From NCBI GenBank assembly GCA_913050565.1, contig CAJWZW010000006.1:1-40195 (forward strand): a stretch of 40,195 bases of DNA. The letters run 5' to 3'. The notes beneath the pieces were generated by a model. The model was not told where the DNA came from. It saw only the letters and a list, made by a program, of their open reading frames with translations, and did not search any database. Source of the DNA: an uncultured Synechococcus sp. GTDB lineage: Bacteria; Cyanobacteriota; Cyanobacteriia; PCC-6307; Cyanobiaceae. This document shows, one piece after another, positions 1 through 8,995 of this stretch. Numbering within the stretch: the first letter of the stretch is position 1; each line of letters starts with the position of its first letter. Position numbers and translations under genes: made by a program.

Positions 1-24
1 AAAGCCCGGCCGGATGGCCGGGCT
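1..24 (-). terminator. Intrinsic terminator after amt
   Basis: A 9-bp perfect stem (AGCCCGGCC / GGCCGGGCT) with a 4-nt GGAT loop lies just past the amt stop codon. Read on the minus strand it is followed by Ts that run off the window edge, so the length of the U-tract cannot be judged. Confidence 0.8.
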
Positions 25-46
25 GAGAACCGAACCCTGAATGGGA

Positions 47-1507
47 TCAGTTGTTGGTTGTGGAGAAGCCTGCGTAGGCCTCCATTCCGTGCTCGCCGAT
101 GTCGAGCCCTTCGGTTTCTTCCTGCTCAGTAACGCGAATGCCGCCGAACAGGGAACCAATCACTTTCCAGGCGATGAAGCAGGTCACCACAGTCCAGATG
201 GCATAGGCGCCGGCACCCAGAGCCTGAACGCCGAGCTGGTTGATGCCGCCGCCAACGAGGAGGCCAAGACCTGAGCCATCACCCTGAACGTCGTACCCCC
301 AGAGGCCGATGACGAGGGTGCCCCACACGCCACACACACCGTGGACGGAGAAAGCGCCGACTGGATCATCAATTCCAGCGGCATCCAGGGCTGCAACGGA
401 GAAGACGACGATGACGCCGCCGATCAGGCCGGCGACCCAGGAACCTGTGAGGGTGAGATTGCCGCAGCCGGCGGTCACGCTGACCAACCCGGCAAGAATG
501 CCGTTGATGATCATCGTGAGATCAGGTTTCTTCGAAGTCACTGTTGAGATCACAGTGGCTCCGATGGCCCCACCTGCTGCCCCCAGAGTTGTGGTGACCG
601 CCACATAGGGAACCCACTGGTCCATGGCCAGCTGGGAGCCGGGATTGAATCCGTACCAGCCGATCCAGAGAATCAACGCGCCGAGGGTGGCGATGGACAT
701 GTTGTGGCCGGGGATGGCCTGCACCCTGCCACCGACATATTTCCCGATGCGGGGGCCAAGCAGGGCCGCACCCACCAGACCGGCCCATGCACCAACGGAG
801 TGAACAATCGAGGAACCGGCAAAATCGATGAAACCCAACTCACTGAGCCATCCACCGTTCCACTGCCAGGAGCCGGCAATGGGGTAGATGAAGGCAGTGA
901 GAACCAGGGCAAAAATCACGAATTCGCCGAACTTGATGCGTTCAGCAACCAGTCCGGAAACGATCGTTGCCGCTGTACCGGCGAATGCGGCCTGGAACAG
1001 GAAATCAACTGTCGGCACCAAACCGGCTTCGCTGATCGTTTCTGCTGTGACTGTGGGGTCAAAGAAGAGTCCACCGAAGTAGAACCAGCCATTGGAGCCG
1101 TCGCCGTACATCAGCGAGTAGCCGATGAACCAGTAGGCCGTCACCGCCAGGGCAAAGACAAACAGGTTCTTGGCCAGGATGTTGACCGCGTTCTTCTGAC
1201 GACACATCCCTGCTTCGACCATGGCGAAGCCGGCGTTCATGAAGATGACCAAAACGGTCGCCACCAGCAACCAGAGGTTGTTGGCAAGAAAAGCGGCAGA
1301 AAGCTCAGGCAGTTCCTCAGCCTTCGCTGAGAGGGTGAAAATACCCAGCCCCATCAGGGCCAGAGGCGCGCATGCCATCCAGGTCATGGCGCGATTCGAG
1401 CTGAATCCACGGATGCTCTTCATCAGCATCATGGGACCTTCCAGGAGGCTTGCCTCCTGCAGGGTTTTACGACGCCTTTGCGGTGGCGTCTCGTATGCAG
1501 TTGTCAT
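47..1507 (-). CDS. amt: Ammonium transporter Amt1
   Basis: Amt/MEP/Rh family channel that brings ammonium through the plasma membrane. The two pore histidines are visible in SIVHSVGAW (about residue 236) and FSVHGVCGVWG (about 389), with the family segments NAGFAMVEAGMCRQKN and GWYGFNPGS. A hydrophobic segment at about 41-63 ending in AKA-EE looks like a signal peptide, which is common in Amt proteins, followed by about 11 membrane helices. The ORF start gives 486 residues with an Arg-rich leader; a Met cluster at residues 26-29 with GAAGG just upstream is an alternative start (about 1432). Expression in cyanobacteria is usually under NtcA; no convincing NtcA box was found. It has its own terminator and is separated from sfsA by about 110 nt. 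Confidence 0.96.
   Translation of the reverse strand: MTTAYETPPQRRRKTLQEASLLEGPMMLMKSIRGFSSNRAMTWMACAPLALMGLGIFTLSAKAEELPELSAAFLANNLWLLVATVLVIFMNAGFAMVEAGMCRQKNAVNILAKNLFVFALAVTAYWFIGYSLMYGDGSNGWFYFGGLFFDPTVTAETISEAGLVPTVDFLFQAAFAGTAATIVSGLVAERIKFGEFVIFALVLTAFIYPIAGSWQWNGGWLSELGFIDFAGSSIVHSVGAWAGLVGAALLGPRIGKYVGGRVQAIPGHNMSIATLGALILWIGWYGFNPGSQLAMDQWVPYVAVTTTLGAAGGAIGATVISTVTSKKPDLTMIINGILAGLVSVTAGCGNLTLTGSWVAGLIGGVIVVFSVAALDAAGIDDPVGAFSVHGVCGVWGTLVIGLWGYDVQGDGSGLGLLVGGGINQLGVQALGAGAYAIWTVVTCFIAWKVIGSLFGGIRVTEQEETEGLDIGEHGMEAYAGFSTTNN
1442..1459 (-). repeat. Perfect 8-bp inverted repeat at amt 5' end
   Basis: CAGGAGGC-AA-GCCTCCTG is a perfect inverted repeat inside the first codons of the amt ORF as tracked. 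It contains an AGGAGG Shine-Dalgarno-like block and lies immediately upstream of GAAGG and the internal ATG ATG cluster. If translation starts at the internal Met, this is a 5'-UTR hairpin; otherwise it is coding sequence. Confidence 0.5.
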
Positions 1508-1618
1508 GAATGAGAGAGCAGAGCTGCTGTTGAGGTCTCACGCACAAAGTGCTTTGAAACCGGCGCGACCAACCGTGGCCCGCAGAGTGTCACTCAAGTG
1601 TTCGTTTGGATACCAAAA

Positions 1619-2383
1619 TCAAATCTTTGTCAGTGACCGTCTCCCTTGCCAGATGATTTTGTTCGACTTGAAACCAAAGCAGCAGGGCAAAACCTCCACT
1701 CCGGCGACAAGCGCTTCCCGAAACAACTCGCCGTAGCGCGGGTCGGCCTGATCGCCCGGCGCAAAATCCAGGACATCCGGTCGGCTGAGACAGGGCACCA
1801 GAACGGCCCGTGAATCAGGCAGAACACCCATCAGCTCCACCAGGTGTTTCTGACCGCGTTCCGTCACCGTGTCCGGGAACAGCGCCGTGGTGCCGGTGGT
1901 CCAGGTGGTGTTTTTGACCTCGAGGTAGATCGTTCGCTGGTCTGGGTTGTCATCGCCAGGGGTCAGCAGCAGGTCGATCCGACTGCGTCGGTTGGTCCCG
2001 TAAGCAACTTCCGGCCGGATTGATGCGATGGAGCCCAGTTGGTCAATCAGACAGCCCGCTTCAATCGTTGCCCTGATCAGCCGGTTCGGTAACGCGGTGT
2101 TGATGCCGACCCAGCAAGGCTCACCATCGGCACCTGGCACCTCAGCCTGCTCCCAGGTCCAGGCCAGCTTGCGTTTCGGAGAGGGGGCATGGCGCAGACG
2201 CACCCGCTGTCCAGGAATTAAGACGCCTGTCATGGGGCCGGTGTTGGCGCAATGGGCGGTGACCACGTCCCCGCTGGCAAGTTCAACGTCCGCCAGAAAA
2301 CGTTTGTAGCGCTTGATCAGAACCCCTTCCTGCAGAGGCTCGAACTCGAGCAGTGCAGTGCCGCGGGAGGGACAACCGGTCAT
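1619..2383 (-). CDS. sfsA: SfsA family protein
   Basis: Sugar fermentation stimulation protein A family, about 254 residues with the chosen start. Family landmarks are the N-terminal RYKRFLADVEL, HCANTGPMTG, a central SRIDLLL and LEVKNTTW, which match the PD-(D/E)XK nuclease-like core, and a C-terminal ALFPDTVTERGQKHL block. SfsA was named from E. coli maltose work and binds nucleic acid; its role in cyanobacteria is not settled. The ORF track begins 43 codons earlier and would overlap the divergent murJ. I chose the ATG at 2383, which gives the usual family length and leaves about 70 nt for the divergent promoters. Confidence 0.93.
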   Translation of the reverse strand: MTGCPSRGTALLEFEPLQEGVLIKRYKRFLADVELASGDVVTAHCANTGPMTGVLIPGQRVRLRHAPSPKRKLAWTWEQAEVPGADGEPCWVGINTALPNRLIRATIEAGCLIDQLGSIASIRPEVAYGTNRRSRIDLLLTPGDDNPDQRTIYLEVKNTTWTTGTTALFPDTVTERGQKHLVELMGVLPDSRAVLVPCLSRPDVLDFAPGDQADPRYGELFREALVAGVEVLPCCFGFKSNKIIWQGRRSLTKI

Positions 2384-2453
2384 GGCGGAGGCCTGGGAAC
2401 GTCCATCGTCCACCGCAGCCGCCCCCACAATGCGGCCAAGTTGTTGAGCCGGG

Positions 2454-4061
2454 ATGGCGCGTTCACTCAAGGGGATCGCTCTGGTGGTGACCCTCGGCAC
2501 CTTGTTCAGCAAATTCGGGGGTTTGCTGCGCCAGCTGGTGATTGCTGCGGCGTTCGGTGTGGGCGCTGCCTATGACGCATACAACTACGCCTATGTGCTC
2601 CCTGGATTTCTGTTGATCCTGCTCGGGGGCATCAACGGGCCGTTTCACAGCGCCATGGTCAGCGTTCTCAGCCGCCGGCCCAGGCACGAGGGAGCTCATA
2701 TTCTTGCGGCCCTGAACACCAGTGTCAGCGCCCTGCTGCTGCTGGTCACAGTGATCCTGGTGATCGCGGCGGATCCACTGATCCATCTTGTTGGTCCAGG
2801 GCTCAGTCCAGAGCTGCACGCGATCGCCACGGTTCAGCTCCAGGTGATGGCGCCCATGGCGCTTCTCTCCGGCCTGATCGGTCTGGGGTTCGGGTCGCTC
2901 AATGCGGCCGATGAATTCTGGATTCCCGCCATCTCGCCTCTGATGTCCAGCCTGGCCCTGGTCGCCGGTGTGGGACTGCTCTGGTGGCAGCTCGGTGAGG
3001 AGATCGCGCTTCCAGCGGCCGCGATGACCGGAGGAATCGTGTTGGCGGCAGCCACCCTGGTGGGGGCTGTCCTTCAGTGGCTGATTCAGTTGCCTGCCTT
3101 GATGCGTCAGGGGCTGGCTCGCTTCCAGCTCGTCTGGGACTGGCGCCACCCCGGGGTTCGCGAGGTCTGGGGAGTGATGGGTCCGGCCACTCTTTCCTCC
3201 GGAATGCTCCAGGTCAATGTGTTCACGGACCTGTTCTTCGCATCAGGGATTGCAGGAGCTGCGGCTGGTCTCGGTTACGCCAATCTGCTGGTGCAAACCC
3301 CGCTCGGCTTGATTTCCAACGCTCTGCTGGTGCCGCTGCTGCCCACGTTCTCCCGGCTCACCGCCCCTGAGGATCTGCCTCAGCTGATCCGTCGCATCCG
3401 CCAGGGATTGATGCTGTCCACCGCCTCGATGCTGCCGCTTGGCGGTCTGTTCATTGCACTGGGGGCTCCCATTGTGGCGCTGGTGTACGAACGGGGCGCC
3501 TTCGATGCCGATGCGGCACGGCTGGTGACAGGTCTGCTGATGGCCTATGGACTCGGCATGCCGGCTTATCTCGGCAGAGATGTTCTGGTTCGGGTCTTTT
3601 ATGCCCTTGGGGATGGCACAACACCGTTCCGTTTCTCCCTGGCAGGAATCGGCCTGAATGTGCTGTTCGATTGGTTGCTGGTCGGTGGTCCCACTCCGTG
3701 GGGGAATCAGTCACCGTTCAATTTCGGAGCCCCTGGGCTGGTGCTGGCAACGGTGGCGATCAACGTTCTCACCTGCTTCTTCCTTCTGGTGACCCTCCAG
3801 CAACGGCTGCAGGCACTGCCTCTGCGCCAGTGGGGCCTTGATGCAGGACGGCTTGCCCTGGCAACAGTCTTGGCCACAGGTGCTGCATGGGGACTGATGA
3901 CAGGGGTGGTCTGGCCCTCCGGGGGCATCGGCCTGATGTTGCAGATCGCTGTACCGGCCGGCGTTGGATTGCTGGTGTACTGGGGAGCTGGAACAGCCCT
4001 CGGGAGTCCGGAAGTGGCCGACCTTGCCGTTGCACTCCGTCGCAGGCTTCGACGGCCTTGA
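2454..4061 (+). CDS. murJ: Lipid II flippase MurJ (MviN)
   Basis: A 535-residue polytopic membrane protein of the MurJ/MviN branch of the MOP superfamily. It moves the peptidoglycan precursor lipid II across the plasma membrane. Family features seen are the N-terminal LGTLFSKFGGLLRQLVIAAAFG, the segment NVFTDLFFASG, and the conserved stretch VYERGAFDADAARLVTGLLMAYGLGMPAYLGRDVLVRVFYALGDGTTPF. About 13-14 hydrophobic segments run the whole length, as expected. It is transcribed divergently from sfsA and ends 9 nt before the convergent small gene at 4071, with no clear terminator between them. Confidence 0.96.
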   Translation: MARSLKGIALVVTLGTLFSKFGGLLRQLVIAAAFGVGAAYDAYNYAYVLPGFLLILLGGINGPFHSAMVSVLSRRPRHEGAHILAALNTSVSALLLLVTVILVIAADPLIHLVGPGLSPELHAIATVQLQVMAPMALLSGLIGLGFGSLNAADEFWIPAISPLMSSLALVAGVGLLWWQLGEEIALPAAAMTGGIVLAAATLVGAVLQWLIQLPALMRQGLARFQLVWDWRHPGVREVWGVMGPATLSSGMLQVNVFTDLFFASGIAGAAAGLGYANLLVQTPLGLISNALLVPLLPTFSRLTAPEDLPQLIRRIRQGLMLSTASMLPLGGLFIALGAPIVALVYERGAFDADAARLVTGLLMAYGLGMPAYLGRDVLVRVFYALGDGTTPFRFSLAGIGLNVLFDWLLVGGPTPWGNQSPFNFGAPGLVLATVAINVLTCFFLLVTLQQRLQALPLRQWGLDAGRLALATVLATGAAWGLMTGVVWPSGGIGLMLQIAVPAGVGLLVYWGAGTALGSPEVADLAVALRRRLRRP

Positions 4062-4070
4062 GTGCAGGGT

Positions 4071-4328
4071 TCAGTCGAGTTCCACCTCTTTGATCGCCCT
4101 CACCTGCAGGGGCACTTCCAGCCTGTCTCGTCCAATGGTCTGGGGGCCTGCGACCGATGTGATCTTCGCTTCGATCCCGAATTCCTTGAAGGCGTTTTCC
4201 ATCTCCTGGATCAGTGCCTCCTCAACCTGCTGTTCGGCGTCCACAACCTTCCCGATCAGCCGTGCACCCAATCGCCCGATGCGTTGGCGCACCACCTCGC
4301 GGGCGTTGGTGACCTCAATGATCAACAC
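4071..4328 (-). CDS. Conserved hypothetical protein, 85 aa
   Basis: Small soluble protein that I do not recognise by function. It begins LIIEVTNAREVVRQRIGRLGARLIGKVVDAEQQVEEALIQEMENAF, predicted largely alpha-helical, with a short C-terminal beta-like part ending VRAIKEVELD. The ORF track starts at 4388 and overlaps the upstream DUF3181 gene by 32 nt. I prefer the GTG at 4328, preceded by AAGG, because the protein then starts right at the beta strand VLIIEVTN and lies 28 nt behind the upstream stop. It is the last of three small minus-strand genes that look like one operon, convergent with murJ. Confidence 0.7.
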   Translation of the reverse strand: MLIIEVTNAREVVRQRIGRLGARLIGKVVDAEQQVEEALIQEMENAFKEFGIEAKITSVAGPQTIGRDRLEVPLQVRAIKEVELD

Positions 4329-4356
4329 ACCTTGATCGTGCGATCGACGTCCAACC

Positions 4357-4647
4357 TTATCGGCAGTAGGCCTCAAGAATCTCTTCAAGGTCGCGCAGCT
4401 GTGCTGGAGGAATCAAACGGGCCAACGGCAACTGGCTGGATCCTCCAGCAATCGGAACAGACACGGCTTCCAGGGCCTTGCGCGCGGCCACACCAGCATT
4501 TTCGTTGATCCTGGCGCTGCATTCGATGGCCAGTGCGTTGGCGAGATTGGCGTCGCCCAGGTAGAGATGCCAACCGCAGATCTGGATGTAAAGACGATCT
4601 GAGAGAGCGCTTTGCAGCTCTTTCAGCTCACCGGCCGGCAGAGACAT
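4357..4647 (-). CDS. DUF3181 family protein, 96 aa
   Basis: A 96-residue soluble protein matching the cyanobacterium-specific DUF3181 family as I remember it. Features are ALSDRLYIQICGWHLYLGDANLANALAIECSARI followed by a helix and a closing SQLPLARLIPPAQLRDLEEILEAYC. Function is unknown. It has no signal peptide or membrane segment. It sits between two other small unknown genes on the same strand, 33 nt downstream of the 84-residue membrane protein and 28 nt upstream of the 85-residue protein. Confidence 0.8.
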   Translation of the reverse strand: MSLPAGELKELQSALSDRLYIQICGWHLYLGDANLANALAIECSARINENAGVAARKALEAVSVPIAGGSSQLPLARLIPPAQLRDLEEILEAYCR

Positions 4648-4680
4648 CAGCGGATGGGTGATGAAAGCTCAATCCTGGCG

Positions 4681-4935
4681 TCACTCAGCCGGTTCCGCTT
4701 CCTTGGGTCGCCGCATGATCACGCTGATGAGTTGCGCGATGAGGAGTGTCAGCCACCCTCCTGTGATCCAAGGCAGGGTTCCATCGGCCAGGGGATGGCG
4801 CATCTCCTGCAGAAACCAGAGGCCGCTGTTGACGGCTGCAAAAACCCCGGCATGCAGGCAGAAATTGACGATTCGCTCGAAGTGGAAATAAAGGGGGTCG
4901 TTTTTGTCAGCGGATCCGTACCAGCGAATCGGCAT
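4681..4935 (-). CDS. Conserved hypothetical membrane protein, 84 aa
   Basis: I do not recognise this gene. The 84-residue product has a polar N-terminus (MPIRWYGSADKNDPLYFHFERIV) and two hydrophobic helices, about residues 24-42 (FCLHAGVFAAVNSGLWFL) and 54-73 (LPWITGGWLTLLIAQLISVIM). It ends in a charged tail RRPKEAEPAE. This resembles the two-helix (2TM-like) layout of small membrane proteins, which is only a topology comparison. It is the first gene of the three-gene minus-strand set with DUF3181 and lies back to back with tRNA-Arg. Confidence 0.75.
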   Translation of the reverse strand: MPIRWYGSADKNDPLYFHFERIVNFCLHAGVFAAVNSGLWFLQEMRHPLADGTLPWITGGWLTLLIAQLISVIMRRPKEAEPAE

Positions 4936-5026
4936 CTCGGAGTGATTCGGAACTGTTTCAATCCTGGCGCGTGCTGGGTTCGAGTTGACGCCGGGACCCT
5001 TGATGGGGTCTCATGGTTTCACCCCA

Positions 5027-5100
5027 GCGCTTGTAGCTCAGCGGATTAGAGCATCTGACTACGGATCAGAGGGTCGGGAGTTCGAATCTCTCCAGGCGCG
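5027..5100 (+). tRNA. tRNA-Arg(ACG)
   Basis: A 74-nt cloverleaf. The acceptor stem GCGCTTG pairs with CAGGCGC. The anticodon stem TCTGA/TCAGA encloses loop CTACGGA with anticodon ACG, and the T-arm has GTTCGAATC. CCA is not encoded, so it must be added by the nucleotidyltransferase, a candidate for which lies at 24635. ACG is the wobble-A (inosine) arginine tRNA reading CGN codons. Confidence 0.96.
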
Positions 5101-5105
5101 TTGTC

Positions 5106-5132
5106 AACTGCCTCTCGAGGCAGTTTTTTTTT
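5106..5132 (+). terminator. Intrinsic terminator of tRNA-Arg
   Basis: The stem AACTGCCT / AGGCAGTT with loop CTCG begins 5 nt after the tRNA 3' end and runs straight into nine Ts. It shows that the tRNA is a stand-alone unit and that glyA needs its own promoter in the following 50 nt. Confidence 0.92.
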
Positions 5133-5185
5133 GTCCGGCTCTGACCCGGTGCCGCAGCGATTTCTTACCCTCAGCTAACGCGTGA

Positions 5186-6487
5186 ATGTCAAATCCAATG
5201 AGTCAGATCTCCGGCCGTTCCATCGATGCTGATTTAGCCCAGGCCGATCCAGCCATTGCCGGCTTCATCGAGCAGGAGCGTCAACGCCAGGAGACTCATC
5301 TCGAACTGATTGCATCCGAAAACTTCGCATCACAGGCCGTGATGGAGGCCCAGGGTTCCGTTCTGACCAACAAATACGCCGAGGGTCTCCCGAGTAAGCG
5401 GTATTACGGGGGGTGCGAACACGTCGATGCCATTGAGGAACTGGCGATCGAGCGTGCCAAGGAACTCTTCGGTGCTGCCTGGGCGAATGTTCAACCCCAC
5501 AGCGGAGCTCAGGCCAATTTCGCGGTTTTTCTTGCTCTGCTCCAGCCCGGCGACACGATCATGGGTCTGGATCTCTCCCATGGGGGACATCTCACCCATG
5601 GTTCGCCAGTCAATGTCAGCGGAAAGTGGTTCAACGTCATCCAGTACGGAGTTGACCGGGAAACCCAGCGTCTCGACATGGAGGCGATCCGCCAACTCGC
5701 TCTTGAACACAAGCCGAAGCTGATCGTCTGTGGTTATTCCGCGTACCCAAGAACGATTGATTTCGCTGCATTCCGCAGCATCGCGGACGAAGTGGGTGCC
5801 TACCTGCTTGCAGACATGGCTCACATCGCAGGTCTGGTGGCAGCTGGCGTGCATCCGAGCCCGGTCCCTCACTGTGATGTGGTGACAACCACCACACACA
5901 AAACCCTGCGAGGTCCTCGAGGGGGTTTGATCCTCTGCCGCGACGCTGAATTCGCCAAGAAGTTCGACAAGGCCGTGTTCCCCGGCAGCCAGGGTGGACC
6001 TCTTGAACATGTGATTGCTGCGAAGGCTGTGGCATTCGGCGAGGCGTTGCAGCCCTCCTTCAAGCTCTACAGCCAGCAGGTTGTTGCCAACGCAGGTGCC
6101 CTGGCGGAGCGATTGATCGCCCGTGGCATCGATGTGGTGAGTGGCGGCACCGACAACCACGTGGTGCTGATGGACCTGCGCGGCATCGGAATGACCGGAA
6201 AGGTGGCCGATCTGCTTGTCAGCGATGTGCACATCACCGCCAACAAGAACACCGTGCCGTTTGATCCCGAATCCCCGTTCGTGACCAGTGGTCTTCGCCT
6301 TGGTACCGCAGCACTGACCACCCGTGGATTCGACGCGGATGCATTCCGTGAGGTCGCGGATGTGATCGCCGATCGCCTGCTGAATCCCGAGGATGATGCG
6401 GTGCAGCAGCGCTGCCTGGCTCGGGTTGAAGCCCTCTGCAAGCGATTTCCGCTCTATGCGGATGCGCGTGAGCCTGCTCTTGCCTGA
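5186..6487 (+). CDS. glyA: Serine hydroxymethyltransferase
   Basis: PLP enzyme converting serine and tetrahydrofolate to glycine and methylene-tetrahydrofolate, feeding one-carbon metabolism (compare metF in this window) and photorespiratory glycine/serine exchange. The PLP lysine is in the signature [14 protein letters not shown] (Lys about 239). Other family blocks are [27 protein letters not shown] and [11 protein letters not shown]. The length of 433 residues is normal, although the C-terminus is short, as in other cyanobacteria. The ATG at 5186 is used; a second ATG four codons on is also possible. It leads a plus-strand run towards leuD. Confidence 0.98.
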   Translation: MSNPMSQISGRSIDADLAQADPAIAGFIEQERQRQETHLELIASENFASQAVMEAQGSVLTNKYAEGLPSKRYYGGCEHVDAIEELAIERAKELFGAAWANVQPHSGAQANFAVFLALLQPGDTIMGLDLSHGGHLTHGSPVNVSGKWFNVIQYGVDRETQRLDMEAIRQLALEHKPKLIVCGYSAYPRTIDFAAFRSIADEVGAYLLADMAHIAGLVAAGVHPSPVPHCDVVTTTTHKTLRGPRGGLILCRDAEFAKKFDKAVFPGSQGGPLEHVIAAKAVAFGEALQPSFKLYSQQVVANAGALAERLIARGIDVVSGGTDNHVVLMDLRGIGMTGKVADLLVSDVHITANKNTVPFDPESPFVTSGLRLGTAALTTRGFDADAFREVADVIADRLLNPEDDAVQQRCLARVEALCKRFPLYADAREPALA

Positions 6488-6577
6488 CTGGACCAGGAGA
6501 GGCTGGTTTCCTCCGCTCAGGCTCCCTAAGATCAACCGAACGATTCCCGAAAGGGCTGTTTTGATTCAGGAGCCTGT

Positions 6578-7717
6578 GTGAATCTCGCTGCCAGCCCGCT
6601 AGCGGTTGCCACGCTGAGCTTTGTCACGGCAGCTGTGGCCACCACCGTCCTGGCTCCGATGGTCCGCAGATTCGGTCTGAGGCTCGGTCTGACTGACAAG
6701 CCTGATCCGCGCAAACAGCACGACAGACCGATGGTCCGTCTGGGCGGCATTGCGATGGTCGTTGGTTTTCTTCTCGCCCTGTCGGTGATCTGGGTGCTGG
6801 GAGGCTTTGGTCTGCTGGCGCCGGAGCGGGACCAGCTGATCTGGAGCACGCTCGCCGGTTCGCTTTGCTTTTTCTGCATCGGCTTTGCCGATGACCTGTT
6901 CGAACTGTCTCCCTGGTCGAGGTTGATCGGCCAGTTCGCTGTCGCCAGCACAATCTGGAGTCAGGGGGTCCGGATCGGAGCCATTGACCTTCCCTGGTTG
7001 AACAGTTCCGGGTCTGCTCTGGTGCTCAGTGATGGACTGAGCCTGCTGGCCACCGTGATTTGGTTGGTCGGGATCACCAATGCGATCAACTGGCTGGATG
7101 GTCTCGATGGCCTCGCCGCCGGCGTTGCGGGGATTGCGGCGGTGGGTCTCATCTCCGTGAGCTTCTCATTGCATCAGGTTGCGGCCGGGTTCCTGGCTGC
7201 CGCACTGGCTGGTTGTTGTCTCGGGTTTCTGCGTCACAACTTCAATCCTGCCCGCATCTTCATGGGCGATGGAGGCTCCTACTTTCTTGGATTCACCCTG
7301 GCGGCGGTCAGCATTGTCGGCCCCGCAAAAGGGTTGACAACCGTCAGCCTTGTTTTGCCGTTGCTGATTCTGTCGCTGCCTCTGGCCGACATGTCGGCGG
7401 TGATCATGGGCCGTCTGCGTGAGGGTCGTTCCCCCTTCTATCCGGATCGGCGTCATCTTCATCACAGGCTGCTTCGAGCCGGCTTCAGCCATCGACGCAC
7501 GGTTCTTCTGATTTATGTGTTCACCCAGTGGCTCGCCGCTCTTGCGCTGGTGGTTGCGAATGCGGAGATGCGTTTCCTCTGGCTGGGTCTTGCCACAGCC
7601 ATTCTGGTGGCCACGGTTGTGATCAGCCGGCGGCAGCTGCAGACGGAACGGGAGCTCTGTCAGGCATCCCCTGCAACCGCTGCTGATCCAGCCTCCTTGG
7701 GTGGTCCCTATGGCTGA
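6578..7717 (+). CDS. WecA/TagO-type undecaprenyl-phosphate sugar-1-phosphate transferase
   Basis: Polytopic membrane glycosyltransferase of the MraY/WecA family (family 4), which transfers a sugar-1-phosphate from a UDP-sugar to a polyprenyl phosphate. It likely starts an O-antigen or other surface polysaccharide. The catalytic GFADDLFEL (about 102-110), [15 protein letters not shown] (about 165-180) and [17 protein letters not shown] are present, as is the HHRLLRAG motif near residue 290 that marks the WecA/TagO branch rather than MraY. About 10-11 helices. The start is GTG with a good AGGAG eight bases upstream. Its 3' end overlaps cinA by 8 nt, so the two are probably translated together. 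The exact sugar cannot be told from sequence. Confidence 0.9.
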   Translation: MNLAASPLAVATLSFVTAAVATTVLAPMVRRFGLRLGLTDKPDPRKQHDRPMVRLGGIAMVVGFLLALSVIWVLGGFGLLAPERDQLIWSTLAGSLCFFCIGFADDLFELSPWSRLIGQFAVASTIWSQGVRIGAIDLPWLNSSGSALVLSDGLSLLATVIWLVGITNAINWLDGLDGLAAGVAGIAAVGLISVSFSLHQVAAGFLAAALAGCCLGFLRHNFNPARIFMGDGGSYFLGFTLAAVSIVGPAKGLTTVSLVLPLLILSLPLADMSAVIMGRLREGRSPFYPDRRHLHHRLLRAGFSHRRTVLLIYVFTQWLAALALVVANAEMRFLWLGLATAILVATVVISRRQLQTERELCQASPATAADPASLGGPYG

Positions 7718-8969
7718 GCCTGGCGTTGAGATTCTCTGTGTGGGCACGGAGCTCCTGCTCGGGGACATCCTCAACGGCAATGCACGCTGGATCGCGCAAC
7801 GACTCGCTTCTCTGGGGCTGCCTCATTACCGCCAGACCGTGGTTGGCGACAACCGGGAGCGACTGGCCATGGCTGCGCGCGAAGCGGCAACCCGCAGCCG
7901 CGTCCTGATCACCACCGGAGGGCTCGGCCCAACTCCCGACGATCTCACCACGGAGTCGCTGGCGGCTGCATTCGATACGCCGTTGCGCGAGCACCCTGAT
8001 CTTTGGGAGGAGATTCAGGCCAAGTTGTCCAGCGGTGGCCGCCCTGTGGCGCCCTCCAACAGGCGTCAGGCCTTCTTGCCTGAAGGGGCTGAGGTGCTGC
8101 CCAACCCTCTCGGTTCAGCCCCAGGGATGATCTGGTCCCCGCAGCCGGGCTTCACCATTCTCACGTTCCCTGGAGTCCCCTCGGAGATGCGGGCGATGTT
8201 CCAGGAGACGGCCGAGCCATGGCTGCAGAGCCAGGGTGGTGCGACAGGAGTTTTTGTCAGTCGGGTGCTGCGCTTCAGCGGTATCGGTGAATCGAATCTG
8301 GCGGAGCAGGTGGCCGACTTGTTCGAGGGTGCCAACCCGACGGTGGCCCCGTATGCCTCCCTCGGTGATGTGAAGCTTCGGCTCACCGCCAGTGCCTCGT
8401 CCGCGGACAAGGCTGAGGCGTTGCTGGATCCTCTGGAGGCGGAACTGCGCCAGCGCACAGGGGCTCTCTGCTACGGCCGTGATGACGACAGCCTGGCGTC
8501 TGTTGTCCTCAAGCAGTTGAAAAGTCATCGCCAGACCCTTGCCGTGGCTGAGTCCTGCACCGGGGGTGGAATCGGCGCCGCGCTGACGGCGGTGCCTGGC
8601 TCCTCGGCGTCATTCATCGGTGGCGTGATCGCTTACAGCAATGCCGTCAAGCAGCGTCAGCTGGGTGTTCCGTCGGACCAGCTGGAGCGCTGTGGAGCTG
8701 TATCGGATGAAGTTGCAAGAGCCATGGCGGAAGGCGTTCGTGAACGTCTTGAGACCGATTGGGGGTTGGCTGTCACCGGCATCGCTGGCCCCGGCGGCGG
8801 TACCTCCGAGAAGCCTGTTGGCCTGGTTCATGTGGCTGTGGCGGGTCCTGATGGCTGTGAAGCGGCAGCACTGCGTTTCGGAGAGCGACGCGGGCGGGGG
8901 GCGATCCAGCAGCTCACTCAGATCCGTGCTCTCGATCTTCTCCGTTTACGCCTGCTGGTTCAGTCGTAG
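7710..8969 (+). CDS. cinA: CinA family protein (MoCF domain plus NMN amidohydrolase)
   Basis: A two-domain protein of about 419 residues. The N-terminal molybdopterin-binding-like domain has [21 protein letters not shown] and [16 protein letters not shown]. The C-terminal CinA amidohydrolase domain (about 265-419) has [28 protein letters not shown] and [22 protein letters not shown]. The family recycles nicotinamide mononucleotide by deamidation and is also known as competence/damage-inducible. The ORF track start at 7701 is a GTG; I use the ATG at 7710, which gives MAEPGVEIL, the usual family start, and overlaps the upstream stop by 8 nt. Confidence 0.95.
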   Translation: MAEPGVEILCVGTELLLGDILNGNARWIAQRLASLGLPHYRQTVVGDNRERLAMAAREAATRSRVLITTGGLGPTPDDLTTESLAAAFDTPLREHPDLWEEIQAKLSSGGRPVAPSNRRQAFLPEGAEVLPNPLGSAPGMIWSPQPGFTILTFPGVPSEMRAMFQETAEPWLQSQGGATGVFVSRVLRFSGIGESNLAEQVADLFEGANPTVAPYASLGDVKLRLTASASSADKAEALLDPLEAELRQRTGALCYGRDDDSLASVVLKQLKSHRQTLAVAESCTGGGIGAALTAVPGSSASFIGGVIAYSNAVKQRQLGVPSDQLERCGAVSDEVARAMAEGVRERLETDWGLAVTGIAGPGGGTSEKPVGLVHVAVAGPDGCEAAALRFGERRGRGAIQQLTQIRALDLLRLRLLVQS

Positions 8970-8995
8970 GGTCGATCCTCTGCGCAGAACGACTG

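Noticed and set aside
1600-1613. NtcA-like GTA-N8-AAC upstream of amt (minus strand)
   Set aside because: The second half-site differs (AAC for TAC) and no -10 element is found at the expected distance.
6491-6510. Hairpin ACCAG/CTGGT after glyA as terminator
   Set aside because: Only a 5-bp stem with three Ts; too weak to call.
5330-6535. 401-codon ORF antisense to glyA
   Set aside because: glyA is a full, conserved enzyme on the other strand; the antisense frame shows no domain and is typical of GC-rich codon bias.
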